DNA of 64,000 nucleotides from NCBI GenBank assembly GCA_016342285.1, contig JAEINQ010000013.1, positions 1 through 64,000 on the forward strand, given 5' to 3'. This document shows positions 26,024 to 34,998 of the stretch, piece after piece. Numbering within the stretch: position 1 is the stretch's first letter; every line of letters starts with the position of its first letter. Under the pieces are notes generated by a model, which saw only the letters and a list, made by a program, of their open reading frames with translations, was not told where the DNA came from and made no database searches. The position numbers were made by a program, and so were the translations under genes. The stretch comes from Desulfobacterales bacterium. Its GTDB lineage: Bacteria; Desulfobacterota; Desulfobacteria; Desulfobacterales; JAEINQ01.

Positions 26024-29000
26024 ATGACCGATCAAAAAACAGGTGCCGTCCTGGTCGTCGGCGGCGGCATCAGCGGCATTCAAGCGTCCCTGGACCTGGC
26101 CGAATCCGGCTATTACGTCTATCTTTCCGAGAATCAGTCCGCCATCGGAGGGGTCATGGCGCAGTTGGACAAGACCTTTCCCACCAACGACTGCTCCATG
26201 TGCATCATCTCCCCCAAGCTGGTGGAGGCGGGCCGTCACCTCAACATTGAACTGCTCACCATGACCCATGTGGACAAGGTCGAAGGAGGGGCGGGCAACT
26301 TTACGGTGACCCTTGGCCAGGATCCGCGTTTCATCGATATGGACAAATGCACGGCCTGTGGGGAATGTGCAAAAGTCTGCCCGGTGGAGGTGCCCAACCA
26401 GTTCGATCAGGGACTGCGACGGCGAAAAGCCGCATTCAAACTCTACCCCCAGGCCATGCCCAGCGCTTTTGCCATCGAGAAAAAAGGGGTGGCACCCTGC
26501 AAGGCCGCCTGTCCGGTGAACCCGAGCATCCAGGGATGCATGGCGCTGATCGGTCAGGGGAAAATCCAGGAGGCCTTTGAACTTTTCCGCAGCGAACACC
26601 CCTTTCCGGGCATTTGCGGAAGGGTGTGCCACCAGCCCTGTGAATCGGCCTGCACCCGCAAGGACGTGGACCGGCCCCTGGCCATCCGGTCCATGCACCG
26701 GTTTTTGGCCGATTGGGCCCGGGATAACAAAATTGTTTACAAACCGGAGAAGAAAGCCGAGCGAAAAGAGAAGATCGCCGTGATCGGTGCCGGCCCGGCA
26801 GGCCTTGCCTGTGCCTATTTTATGGCCATGGAGGGTTATCAGGTCACTGTCTTTGAAAAGTCGGAAACCGTCGGCGGCATGCTCAGCCAGGGGATCCCCG
26901 CCTACCGGCTGCCGCGGGACGTGATCGAGGCGGAAATCGACGTGATCCGTTCCCTGGGCGTGACGATCCGGCTCGGGGTCGACATCGGCAAGGACCTGAC
27001 CGTGGGGAAATTGCGGGAGGAGGGCTACGGCGTCTTTTTCATCGGCGTCGGTTCCCAGGAATGCAAGATTCTTGGCATTGAAAACGAGGAGGTCCAAGGC
27101 GTCTATCCGGGGATCGATTTCCTAAGGGATGTCAACGCCGGGGAAAAACCGGCCATCGGGGACCGCGTGGCGGTCATCGGCGGCGGCAACGTGGCCATGG
27201 ATTCGGTCCGTTCGGCCCTGCGACTCGGGGCCAAACAACCTTTTGTGGTCTACCGGCGAAGCGAGGCGGAGATGCCGGCCAACGAAGAAGAGATCGCCGA
27301 GTGCCGGGAAGAAGGGATCGAGATCATGACCCTGACCAACCCGGTTCGGATCATCGAGGAAAACGGTCAGATCCGTGCCCTGGAATGCATCAAGATGCGC
27401 CTGGGCGAGCCGGACGCCAGCGGCAGAAGGCGGCCCGAGCCGATCGAAGAGTCGGAATTTACCATCGAGGTCGATGCCGTCATTCCGGCCATCGGCCAGG
27501 AATCGGACTGGGCCTGTCTCACCGATGAATGCGCCTGCACCCTCAGCGACTGGGGAACCATGCAGGTCGACCCGGTTACCTTCCAGTCCGACGATCCGGA
27601 TATCTTTGCCGGCGGCGACGCCGTGAGCGGTCCGGCGACCGTGGTGGCGGCCATTTCCGCCGGTAAGGAGGCTGCCGTATCCATGGACCGGTTTCTTCGC
27701 GGAGAGGACCTGCGTCGCGGCAGGGAGGAAAAGCCCCAGGCGGTCACCGATGTCGACATCGCCGACGTGGCAAAAATACCCCGGCAAGCCATGCCCTGCC
27801 GTCCTGCCGATGGGCGCAAGGATAGCGATGCGGAAGTCCAGCTCGGATTTGACGAGGAGACGGTTCGAAAGGAGGCGGCCAGGTGCCTGGCCTGCGGTGT
27901 CTGCTCCGAATGCCACCAATGCGTCGAGGCCTGCCTGGCCAAGGCCGTCGACCACGACATGGGGCCGGCACGGCGCCGGATCCAGGTCGGTGCCGTCGTC
28001 ATGGCACCCGGATTTGAGCCCTTTAATCCCTCCCTCTATGCCACCTACAGCTATGCCTCCCACCCCAATGTGGTGACCAGCCTGGAGTTTGAGCGGATGC
28101 TCTCGGCTTCGGGGCCTTATGAGGGGCATCTGGTGAGACCCTCGGACCAGGCGCCGCCCAAGAAGATCGCCTGGCTCCAGTGCGTGGGTTCCCGGGATAT
28201 CAACAACTGCGATCACGGGTACTGCTCATCGGTCTGCTGCATGTATGCCGGCAAGCAGGCCGTGATCGCCAAGGAGCACAGCGAAATTCCGCTGGACACG
28301 ACGATTTTCTTCATGGATATGCGGACTTTCGGGAAAGATTTCGACGCCTACCAGGTCCGGGCCGAATTTGACCATGGGGTCCGGTTCGTGCGTTCGAGGA
28401 TCCATTCGGTCGATCCGACCCAAGGTGACCGGCTTCGCATCGTCTATGCCACCGAGGGCGGCCGAAAGGTGGAAGAACGGTTTGACCTGGTGGTGCTCTC
28501 CATCGGTTTTTCCCCTTCGGCCAGCGCCAGGAAGCTGGCGCAAACCCTTGATGTCCGGCTCAACGACCACGGCTTTGCCGATACCCGCAGCCTGTCGCCG
28601 GTGCGTACCAGCCGGGACGGTGTTTTTGTCTGCGGTGCCTTTCAGGAGCCCAAGGACATCCCTTATTCGGTGATGGAGGCGTCGGCTTCGGCGGCCGAGG
28701 CGACCGGCCGGCTGTCTGAGGTTCGCTGGTCCCTGACCCGGACCCGGGATCTGCCGCCGGAGACCGATTTTTCCGGCCAGCCGCCGCGCATCGGTGTCTT
28801 TGTCTGCAACTGCGGCATTAATATCGGCGGGGTCGCCGACGTACCGGCGGTAAGGGATTACGCCGCCACCCTTGACCATGTGGTGCATGTGGAGGACAAG
28901 CTCTTTACTTGTGCCCAGGACAGCCAGGACCATATCAAGGAGGTGTTGAAGGAAAAGCGGATCAACCGGGTGGTCATCGCCGCCTGCTCGCCCCGGACCC

Positions 29001-30508
29001 ACGAGCCGTTGTTTCAGGACACCATCCGGGAAGCCGGATTGAATCGCTACCTCTTTGAAATGGCCAATATCCGGGACCAGAACACCTGGGTCCACATGGC
29101 CGAGCCCCAACAGGCCACCGACAAGGCCAAGGATCTGGTCCGCATGGCCGTGGCCAAGGCGGCTTTGACTGAGCCCCTCCACCAGGTGCTGCTGGACATC
29201 ACCCATGCGGCCCTGGTGGTGGGTGGCGGGGTGGCCGGAATGGAGGCGGCCCTGGGCATCGCCGACCAGGGATGCCAGGTCCATCTGGTGGAAAGGGGCG
29301 GTGAACTGGGCGGGGTCGCCAACCTGCTGCGCAGCACCTGGCAGGGAGAAGAGATCGGCCCCTACCTGGCGGTTCGGGCCGAAGTGGTCCGGTCCCACCC
29401 CAACATCACCTTGCACATGGAAACCGTGGTTGCCCGCACCACGGGCAGCGTCGGCAATTTTACCACCACCCTGGCCCCGGCCGGCAAGGACGGCCCCACG
29501 GCCGAAGTGGCCCACGGGGTGACCGTGCTGGCCACCGGCGGCCGGGAGTATCAGCCTGAGGCGTACCAGTATGGAAAACACCCCGACGTGCTGACCCATT
29601 TGGACATGGATGCGGCCCTGACCCAGTCCGATCCGCGGATCGAACGGGCCAACAGTGTGGTTTTTATCCAGTGCGTGGGATCGAGAAACGCCGATCGGCC
29701 CTATTGCAGTAAGATCTGCTGCACCCACAGCCTCAAGAGCGCCCTGGCCGTCAAGAAGGCCAATCCCAAGGCCAGGGTCTTCGTGCTCTATCGCGACATC
29801 CGTTCCTACGGATTCAGGGAAGAGATTTACAAGCAGGCCCGGGCCGCAGGGGTCATCTTCATCCGTTACGACCTGGAGCATCTTCCGGAGGTCACCGTGG
29901 ACAAGGAGAAGAGACTTCGGGTCTCTGTACGGGACCACGTGCTTCGCATGCCGGTATCCCTGCACCCGGATCTTCTGGTGCTTGCCTCGGCGGTGTTGGC
30001 CAACGAGAACAAAGCACTTTTTGAGCTGTTCAAGGTCCCGGTCAACAGCGACGGGTTCCTGGTGGAGGCCCACGCCAAGCTCCGGCCGGTCGATTTTGCC
30101 TCCGAAGGAATTTTTCTGGCCGGCCTGGCCCATTATCCCAAACCCATTGAAGAGACCATCGCCCAGGCCAAGGCGGCCGCCTCCCGGGCCATGACCATCC
30201 TGGCCAAGGAGGGAATTCTGGCCGGCGGGGTGGTGGCAACCATCAATGCCAATGCCTGCGCCGGGTGCCTGACCTGTGTGCGGGAGTGCCCCTACGGCAT
30301 TCCCCAGGTCACCACCTACTCGACCAAGATCGATCCGTCCCAGTGCCACGGCTGCGGGGTCTGTGCCGCCGAATGCCCGGCCAAGGCCATTACCATGCAG
30401 CATTTTACCGACCCCCAGCTCATCGCCAAGGTCGAGGCCCTGTTTGCCGAGGAAAGCGGCGGAAAGAAGGTGCCGGAACCGAAGACGGTCGAAGTGGCTA
30501 CGGCATAG
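26024..30508 (+). CDS. HdrA-GltD-HdrA fusion (three flavin domains)
   Basis: A 1494-residue cytoplasmic iron-sulfur flavoprotein. Order: HdrA FAD site (VVGGGISGIQA, residues 11-21), HdrA Cys segment and a 4Fe-4S motif CTACGECAKVCP (about 109-120); then a GltD/NfnB-like insert: Fer4_20-type Cys region (about 157-240), FAD site AVIGAGPAGLA (about 252), NAD(P) site AVIGGGNVAMDS (about 383) and AGGDAVSGPATVVAAI; then a Cys cluster CLACGVCSECHQC (about 623) and the rest of the first HdrA (QCVGSRDINN). A second HdrA begins near 925 (FVCNCGINIGG), with FAD site VVGGGVAGMEA (about 1062), QCVGSRNADRPYCS and two C-terminal 4Fe-4S motifs (about 1411-1455). It could take electrons from NAD(P)H and split or merge them between MetF, HdrB and MvhD partners. 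SD AAGGAG; 14 bp after the selenoprotein gene. Confidence 0.93.
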   Translation: MTDQKTGAVLVVGGGISGIQASLDLAESGYYVYLSENQSAIGGVMAQLDKTFPTNDCSMCIISPKLVEAGRHLNIELLTMTHVDKVEGGAGNFTVTLGQDPRFIDMDKCTACGECAKVCPVEVPNQFDQGLRRRKAAFKLYPQAMPSAFAIEKKGVAPCKAACPVNPSIQGCMALIGQGKIQEAFELFRSEHPFPGICGRVCHQPCESACTRKDVDRPLAIRSMHRFLADWARDNKIVYKPEKKAERKEKIAVIGAGPAGLACAYFMAMEGYQVTVFEKSETVGGMLSQGIPAYRLPRDVIEAEIDVIRSLGVTIRLGVDIGKDLTVGKLREEGYGVFFIGVGSQECKILGIENEEVQGVYPGIDFLRDVNAGEKPAIGDRVAVIGGGNVAMDSVRSALRLGAKQPFVVYRRSEAEMPANEEEIAECREEGIEIMTLTNPVRIIEENGQIRALECIKMRLGEPDASGRRRPEPIEESEFTIEVDAVIPAIGQESDWACLTDECACTLSDWGTMQVDPVTFQSDDPDIFAGGDAVSGPATVVAAISAGKEAAVSMDRFLRGEDLRRGREEKPQAVTDVDIADVAKIPRQAMPCRPADGRKDSDAEVQLGFDEETVRKEAARCLACGVCSECHQCVEACLAKAVDHDMGPARRRIQVGAVVMAPGFEPFNPSLYATYSYASHPNVVTSLEFERMLSASGPYEGHLVRPSDQAPPKKIAWLQCVGSRDINNCDHGYCSSVCCMYAGKQAVIAKEHSEIPLDTTIFFMDMRTFGKDFDAYQVRAEFDHGVRFVRSRIHSVDPTQGDRLRIVYATEGGRKVEERFDLVVLSIGFSPSASARKLAQTLDVRLNDHGFADTRSLSPVRTSRDGVFVCGAFQEPKDIPYSVMEASASAAEATGRLSEVRWSLTRTRDLPPETDFSGQPPRIGVFVCNCGINIGGVADVPAVRDYAATLDHVVHVEDKLFTCAQDSQDHIKEVLKEKRINRVVIAACSPRTHEPLFQDTIREAGLNRYLFEMANIRDQNTWVHMAEPQQATDKAKDLVRMAVAKAALTEPLHQVLLDITHAALVVGGGVAGMEAALGIADQGCQVHLVERGGELGGVANLLRSTWQGEEIGPYLAVRAEVVRSHPNITLHMETVVARTTGSVGNFTTTLAPAGKDGPTAEVAHGVTVLATGGREYQPEAYQYGKHPDVLTHLDMDAALTQSDPRIERANSVVFIQCVGSRNADRPYCSKICCTHSLKSALAVKKANPKARVFVLYRDIRSYGFREEIYKQARAAGVIFIRYDLEHLPEVTVDKEKRLRVSVRDHVLRMPVSLHPDLLVLASAVLANENKALFELFKVPVNSDGFLVEAHAKLRPVDFASEGIFLAGLAHYPKPIEETIAQAKAAASRAMTILAKEGILAGGVVATINANACAGCLTCVRECPYGIPQVTTYSTKIDPSQCHGCGVCAAECPAKAITMQHFTDPQLIAKVEALFAEESGGKKVPEPKTVEVATA

Positions 30509-30533
30509 TGCTCTGGGAAAAAAATACGATGTC

Positions 30534-30574
30534 ATTCACCGCAGACATACGCAGACATACGCCGACATTTTGAG
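30534..30574 (+). repeat. CGCAGAC-type short tandem repeat
   Basis: Between the HdrA fusion and mvhD: ACCGCAGACATACGCAGACA, then TACGCCGACATT, about three degenerate copies of an 8-base unit. A related tract occurs at 38657-38690 and, inverted, at 38880-38912. Confidence 0.55.
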
Positions 30575-30674
30575 GCCAATTATCTCTTTTGTCGGCGATG
30601 GTCAGCGTCCGTCCGCGGTTAAAAGAAGTGTTTTCTGAAATCGTCCCGGTGAAAGCAACCACGGAGGAGAAACC

Positions 30675-31118
30675 ATGAACGAGAATTTTGAACCGCGGAT
30701 CGTCGCTTTCTGCTGTAAATACTGCGCCTATGCGGCCGGTGACCTGGCCGGGTCCATGCGGCTCGCCTACCCGGCCAACATCCGGGTGATCCAGGTTCCC
30801 TGTACCGGCCGGATCGATGTGATCCATCTCATGCGCGCCCTGGAAAGCGGCGCCGACGGGGTATATGTGGCCGGCTGCCTGGAGGGCGAGTGTCATTTTC
30901 TCACCGGGAATCTCAAGGCCAAACGACGGGTTGCCCAAGTACGGGGAATCCTCAAAGCCATTGGCACGGATCCGGAGCGCTTACAGATGTACAATCTCTC
31001 CTCGGCCATGGGGCCGCGCTTTGCCGAGATCGCCAAGGACATGACCGCGCGAATGAAGGAACTGGGGCCCAGCCCCGTGAACCGGGAACAAATTGTGGTG
31101 CTCGGTAACGCTGCCTGA
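30675..31118 (+). CDS. mvhD: MvhD-type iron-sulfur electron carrier
   Basis: A 147-residue protein of the MvhD/VhuD (HdrA-associated, 2Fe-2S) family. Cysteine motifs FCCKYCAYAAGD (residues about 13-24), VPCTGRID and GCLEGECHF are the family hallmarks; the MvhD domain delivers electrons to HdrA. SD GGAGGAG is seven bases upstream. It is last in the metF-hdr-mvhD series, with a 166-bp gap after the HdrA fusion. No hydrogenase large or small subunit is in the window, so the electron source is likely NADH or another carrier rather than H2; this is inference. Confidence 0.92.
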   Translation: MNENFEPRIVAFCCKYCAYAAGDLAGSMRLAYPANIRVIQVPCTGRIDVIHLMRALESGADGVYVAGCLEGECHFLTGNLKAKRRVAQVRGILKAIGTDPERLQMYNLSSAMGPRFAEIAKDMTARMKELGPSPVNREQIVVLGNAA

Positions 31119-31182
31119 CGGGCAGGCGTGAAGGTTTACGGCCGAAGCCGAGTTCAAGATTCACGGATAGGCCACCATGGAA

Positions 31183-31548
31183 TTATCCGCGGGAGAGTGT
31201 TTCTTCTTCTCCATCGTGGTCAAATTTGATAGTGAACGAGGAGCCATTGTCATTCCAGACCTGCCGCAATGACCACACCGCTGCACTGCCGTTTGCGGGT
31301 TTTGCCTCCATCTTTACCATCAGTGTCCCCTCATCAATGTCTTTTACCGTTACCGGTACGGTATTGCTGCCGATTCCGATGGCCTTTTGGTCCCCGGAAA
31401 GATTGATTTTAATGGGCTCGTTGGTCTTGTCGCTTTTCCAGGTCCCGGACATTTCAGACACGATACTTTGCTTGCCGCTACATCCGCCAAACGCAAAACC
31501 CAAAGCAACTACGATTGCGATAATGATCAACATATTCAGATTTCGCAT
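31183..31548 (-). CDS. Small lipoprotein of unknown function
   Basis: A 121-residue predicted lipoprotein: N-terminal MRNLNMLIIIAIVVALGFAFGGC has a basic start, hydrophobic core and lipobox FGGC, with the lipidated Cys at residue 23. The mature part is a small beta-rich domain beginning SGTWKSDKTNEPIKINLSG, like lipocalin-type or copper-resistance NlpE-like stress domains, but not identifiable. SD GGAGG is upstream of the ATG. It is convergent with mvhD and marks the start of the AT-richer accessory tract. Confidence 0.8.
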   Translation of the reverse strand: MRNLNMLIIIAIVVALGFAFGGCSGKQSIVSEMSGTWKSDKTNEPIKINLSGDQKAIGIGSNTVPVTVKDIDEGTLMVKMEAKPANGSAAVWSLRQVWNDNGSSFTIKFDHDGEEETLSRG

Positions 31549-31578
31549 GGTACCTCCTGTTGGGGGTGAAGATATTTT

Positions 31579-31833
31579 TCACACCGTTTTGTGGTTTTTA
31601 TGTCGCACTGTGCCGGGCTTGGCTGAGTCGATCTGAATTACATCCTCCAATCTCTTTCTCAGTCCCCATCCGGTTGTGAGGCAAACGCTGCAGTGGTGTC
31701 CCGGGAGCGTCATGAACGAAAGATGCCCACTGTCGTCTGACACCAACGACGATCCGGGAAGCCGTCCGGGCGAGGTGTACCAAAGAGACTCGTGTTGGCT
31801 GAATTCAGGCCGGGGGAGTGCGGCCATGAGCAT
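31579..31833 (-). pseudogene. Possible C-terminal remnant of a frameshifted secreted protein
   Basis: An 84-codon frame with protein-like content (ESLWYTSPGRLPGSSLVSDD, then HLSFMTLPG) lies directly downstream of the secreted-protein frame at 31856-32176. A seven-C run (plus-strand G at 31875-31881) lies in the upstream frame just before its stop. The two may be pieces of one gene, but no single-base change was shown to join them cleanly. Low confidence. Confidence 0.25.
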
Positions 31834-31855
31834 AACGCTGACAGTTCGTCAGGGA

Positions 31856-32176
31856 TTAGGTGGGAAAATCGGACGGGGGGGATCGGCCGTTTAAGTCTTT
31901 CAAGTGTAAAGCCGAAGGAATCAGATCTCGGAAGGCGTTTCCCTGCAGCAGACTGGGCTCTACGGGGGCAATACGGTATTGACCGGGGAACAACCCCATT
32001 TCAAGAAATGGCTCCGGGGCTTCATTTTCAGGATTGATGGAAACGTTCAGGAATGCATCCTGGAAATGTTTCTGTTTTTTCGCCCATGCGAGTCCTCCGC
32101 TCTGGGACCCGGCCAATAAAAAAAGTGCGACCGTTAAAAATGACACCGCATGGCGTTGGTAAAGGCGCAAGAACAT
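31856..32176 (-). CDS. Hypothetical secreted protein, possibly truncated
   Basis: A 106-residue product with a signal peptide (VSFLTVALFLLAG core, cleavage probably near LAWA-KK) and a polar mature part containing NVSINPENEAPEPFLEM and LFPGQYRIAPVEPSLLQG. It ends soon after a homopolymer C7 tract, so the stop at 31856 may be a frameshift product. No family recognised. A family A repeat lies about 110 bp upstream of its start. Confidence 0.45.
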   Translation of the reverse strand: MFLRLYQRHAVSFLTVALFLLAGSQSGGLAWAKKQKHFQDAFLNVSINPENEAPEPFLEMGLFPGQYRIAPVEPSLLQGNAFRDLIPSALHLKDLNGRSPPSDFPT

Positions 32177-32285
32177 TCCTTTATTGTTGTCGATACAAAT
32201 AAATGAATAAGATTAAATGTATGAATTACATGTATACCGCACTGAATTCCGCGGGTCAACCTCTATCTGGGGCATCAGGGCCACC

Positions 32286-32400
32286 CTTCAATTCGAAGTC
32301 GGAATCCACGTCCTTTAGACGTGGTCAGGGTCCATTGGATATGCCGAGACACCGATGTTGCCAGTGACCAAAGTGAACTAAAGTTTGGAGTGAGTCCCGC
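32286..32400 (+). repeat. Dispersed repeat family A copy
   Basis: AATTCGAAGTCGGAATCCACG, hairpin CCACGTCCTTTAGACGTGG, then TCAGGGTCCATTGGATATGCCG and GTGAACTAAAGTTTGGAGTG. The partner word CTTTAGTCACTTTAGG lies at 32463-32478. Confidence 0.75.
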
Positions 32401-32883
32401 CGGGGCGGGATTAGGAATTCTGCCCACTATAAAATACCGGTGGAGCGTAGCGATTCCTCAACTTTAGTCACTTTAGGAACGCCACACTGATATGGGGGGC
32501 GGCATAAGGCCTCTCTATAACATCATGGTATTTCAAGTAGTTGTAGGGATTTGAAATAAGTTAACGCATAATGACGGGCAGAGGTTTTAGGCTGCTTCAA
32601 AAGAGCAGCCTTTTGAAAAGATCCTGGTGAAGACGGGGCTGTCCCTGGTTGGGCCACGGTGGCAACCCGCATCATACTCAGCGTGTTGCCGATCATGTTG
32701 AGGCTACTCAGAAGCGTCGCGACGGCCGCCACGACAAAAGACAGCAGCTCCATCATGACCATTGGGATGGCCGTTGCGTTGTCGGCGACAGGGCGAGAGC
32801 CACTTTCTTTCCGACACCCTCCTGGCCCCCACACGAAATAGCGAGGAACCTTTTTAAAAGGCCAAAATGGCAAGGAATACCTT

Positions 32884-33000
32884 CCTTGAACATTGAGAAT
32901 TGAAAATTGGATATTGGACATTAAGTCCTCCTAAGGAGGGTCTCCTGAGGCCACCCGCTCTGTGGGTGGAGCATCACTTTGGTGACCTCTCTCATGCTTA
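32884..33000 (+). repeat. Dispersed repeat family B copy
   Basis: Heptads CCTTGAACATTGAGAATTG and AAAATTGGATATTGGACATT, then TCCTCCTAAGGAGGG and the hairpin CCACCCGCTCTGTGGGTGG (32951-32969), then CACTTTGGTGACC. This is the most complete copy in the window. Confidence 0.7.
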
Positions 33001-33016
33001 ATCAACCTATGGAATA

Positions 33017-34795
33017 CTATCTCCTTTTCCAGGTGCTGGACGCTTTTGCAGCCTGGGTGATATTATCCTGGGCTACATGGGTCAGATTTATGGCCTGAAC
33101 ACATTTGTCTTTAACATATCCGGTTAGTTGATTTACTGCATCATCAAAATTGCCTTCATTTGATATATCGATGAATCTTTCCTCCACACGCGCCATTTCG
33201 GTAAAAAGTACAGCCTCGAAAGGATCGAAGGCTTTTCTGATGGCTTCGTGATAGCGATTATACTGGGTAAAGGCTCTGGCTTTAACCTGTTGAAAAGCCG
33301 CGGCGGCTTCAGGGCCTTTGAAACGGTTATCAATATCCGCAACACCCACATAAAAAGGAATGTAAAGGGAATTGCAGGGCGGCATAAAGGCATGAATCAT
33401 TACCCCCAGCGGGTTCGGCACATCGGGTCGTGCGATCATGATGCCTGAAGCAGCCGTGGAGCCTTCCACGCCGTGATGGCAGACACTGCGGATAAACATA
33501 TGTCTATCCACCATTTCTGTTTCAGGCTCGTAAGCCAGCCATTCATTCCAGCCCACGAAATCCGAACTGTAAAAAGGTGTCTGGTTGAGTTCGATGATAT
33601 TACCGCCGGGCAGTGTATAGGTGTCATAATGATCTCGGGCAAACGCCATGAAATCTTTGGGCTCCAGCTTGCCTTCTTTGGCTTGGAGCAGCTCCATTGC
33701 CCGTTGGTAACGCACCTCGGTATTATACAGTTTTTCAACATTTTTGCGTTTTTCCAGCTCATTATTTCCCGGATATAATTCATCGGTGGAATACACCTTG
33801 GTAAAATCAATCCGTTCCGTTCCGGCGGGCACCCACCCTTTTTCAATGGCAAAACTGACCAGATCCGGAGCCGCCAGGTCATAGTCATCTCCGATTTGAT
33901 ACTGGTTAGAACGGGCGGTCACCGTATCGGTATATTTTTTCGCCACCCAGCGAGGGCCGGTAATGGCAATAACCCATAATTCATTGGGATCGCCAATTTC
34001 AAAAATGATCCCGTTCCATGCCTGGCCGAATTTGGGAACGATGGCGGCAATAACATCTACCCCTTCACGGGCCGTTTTCGACCTTTCCAGCACAAGCCGG
34101 ACCAGATCGTTGTCATGCAGGCTCTTTTTAAACCCCAGCATATCACGGCTCGGAGCATCATTGTCTGCCACCATCACCTGATATTCGTTCACCCCCATTC
34201 CGTATCCCCAGCGCCCGGCGCTGCGGGAGCCAATAAATTTGTTCGTTTTTTCAGCTTCGGGGATATCAATATAGGCCGCTTCGTAGATCGCTCCCTTGGG
34301 ATGAACAGCGGCTTCGTGCAGACCGATTTCACTTAAAGTCTGAGATCCGAGATCGCGGTTCTTTGTGATGACAACCCCTTTACCGGATGCCAGCGCTTTA
34401 CCGTGGGCCATGAATGTGGTGCATTCACCGATAAAACCGGTTGCCATTCTGTCTACCGAATTGAAAACCATGAGGATTTCATAAGCCACCCCGGAACCAT
34501 CAGCCACGCCTTGAATCCACTCTACTTTTCCCGGCAGAATCTCTTTATAGAGAGATTCGGATTCCAGGGCATAGCGGGTGATTTGCTGCATATCCGCTCT
34601 TGTTTCTTTGGCTTTTTTCAGCATCATATCAATATTTTGGCGGATTTCAGATTGATACTGTTGACCAAATATTAATCCCTTTTCATAACTCTCCGTTTCT
34701 ATAGCAAACGAGGACGTGCTAAACAGCAAAAGCATGGAAATGATACTGTAAACAACTAAGGGCAACTTAAAAATTTTACAGTTGACGGCCATCAT
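33017..34795 (-). CDS. Secreted Ntn-type hydrolase (C69/PepD_lacto-like)
   Basis: A 592-residue exported protein: signal peptide over residues about 1-31 (LPLVVYSIISMLLLFSTSSFA). After an N-terminal helical part, GECTTFMAHGKALASGKGVVITKNRD (residues about 123-148) matches the N-terminal-nucleophile region of C69 dipeptidases and C45/acyltransferase-like proteins, with Cys125 as candidate nucleophile; it would then need internal cleavage. EYQVMVADNDAP and RSNQYQIGDDYD are further family-like strands. Base composition is clearly AT-richer than the flanking core genes. Substrate unknown (peptide or amide). Confidence 0.75.
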   Translation of the reverse strand: MMAVNCKIFKLPLVVYSIISMLLLFSTSSFAIETESYEKGLIFGQQYQSEIRQNIDMMLKKAKETRADMQQITRYALESESLYKEILPGKVEWIQGVADGSGVAYEILMVFNSVDRMATGFIGECTTFMAHGKALASGKGVVITKNRDLGSQTLSEIGLHEAAVHPKGAIYEAAYIDIPEAEKTNKFIGSRSAGRWGYGMGVNEYQVMVADNDAPSRDMLGFKKSLHDNDLVRLVLERSKTAREGVDVIAAIVPKFGQAWNGIIFEIGDPNELWVIAITGPRWVAKKYTDTVTARSNQYQIGDDYDLAAPDLVSFAIEKGWVPAGTERIDFTKVYSTDELYPGNNELEKRKNVEKLYNTEVRYQRAMELLQAKEGKLEPKDFMAFARDHYDTYTLPGGNIIELNQTPFYSSDFVGWNEWLAYEPETEMVDRHMFIRSVCHHGVEGSTAASGIMIARPDVPNPLGVMIHAFMPPCNSLYIPFYVGVADIDNRFKGPEAAAAFQQVKARAFTQYNRYHEAIRKAFDPFEAVLFTEMARVEERFIDISNEGNFDDAVNQLTGYVKDKCVQAINLTHVAQDNITQAAKASSTWKRR

Positions 34796-34904
34796 GGACT
34801 CTCCTTTTCTCTAATGCACTAACATAATGAATTCAATTCGATATCGCTTCCAAATATAATTTTTTAGTTTTATTGTCTATTGAAAGATTTGAGGTTGATA
34901 CCGG

Positions 34905-34986
34905 TTTTAGGCATTGGCCGGCAAATAAACGGCATAGCCCATTGACTCAGACCATGCATTGAAGGCATGGATTTCCATGACGCGTT
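34905..34986 (-). repeat. Dispersed repeat family A copy upstream of DUF89 gene
   Basis: Inverted copy: GGCATTGGCCGGCAAATAAA, GGCATAGCCCATTGACTCAG, hairpin CCATGCATTGAAGGCATGG, ATTTCC. It ends 12 bp before the TTG start of the DUF89 gene and overlaps the region where its leader must lie. Confidence 0.75.
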
Positions 34987-34998
34987 AAAGGAGGGCGG

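Larger units (their letters stand above)
32177..33016. other. 840-bp repeat-rich intergenic region
   Basis: AT-rich left end, then a family A copy (32286-32400) with CTAAAGT words, a CCCGCCGGGGCGGG hairpin, a segment with a possible small membrane-like reading (around 32620-32760), one arm of the MITE terminal repeat (about 32815-32857, ending in GAAATAGCGAGGAACC) and a family B tract with hairpin (32884-33000). A minus-strand frame at 32523-32921 begins inside the repeat and was not accepted as a gene. Confidence 0.6.

Noticed and set aside
28226..30535. A 769-codon frame antisense to the HdrA fusion
   Set aside because: Long antisense frames are common in GC-rich genes; the sense strand has clear FAD and FeS motifs, the antisense has none.
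32523..32921. A 132-codon minus-strand frame with a hydrophobic stretch
   Set aside because: Its first codons are read from family B heptads and the MITE arm, and there is no ribosome site; more likely chance coding in repeats.
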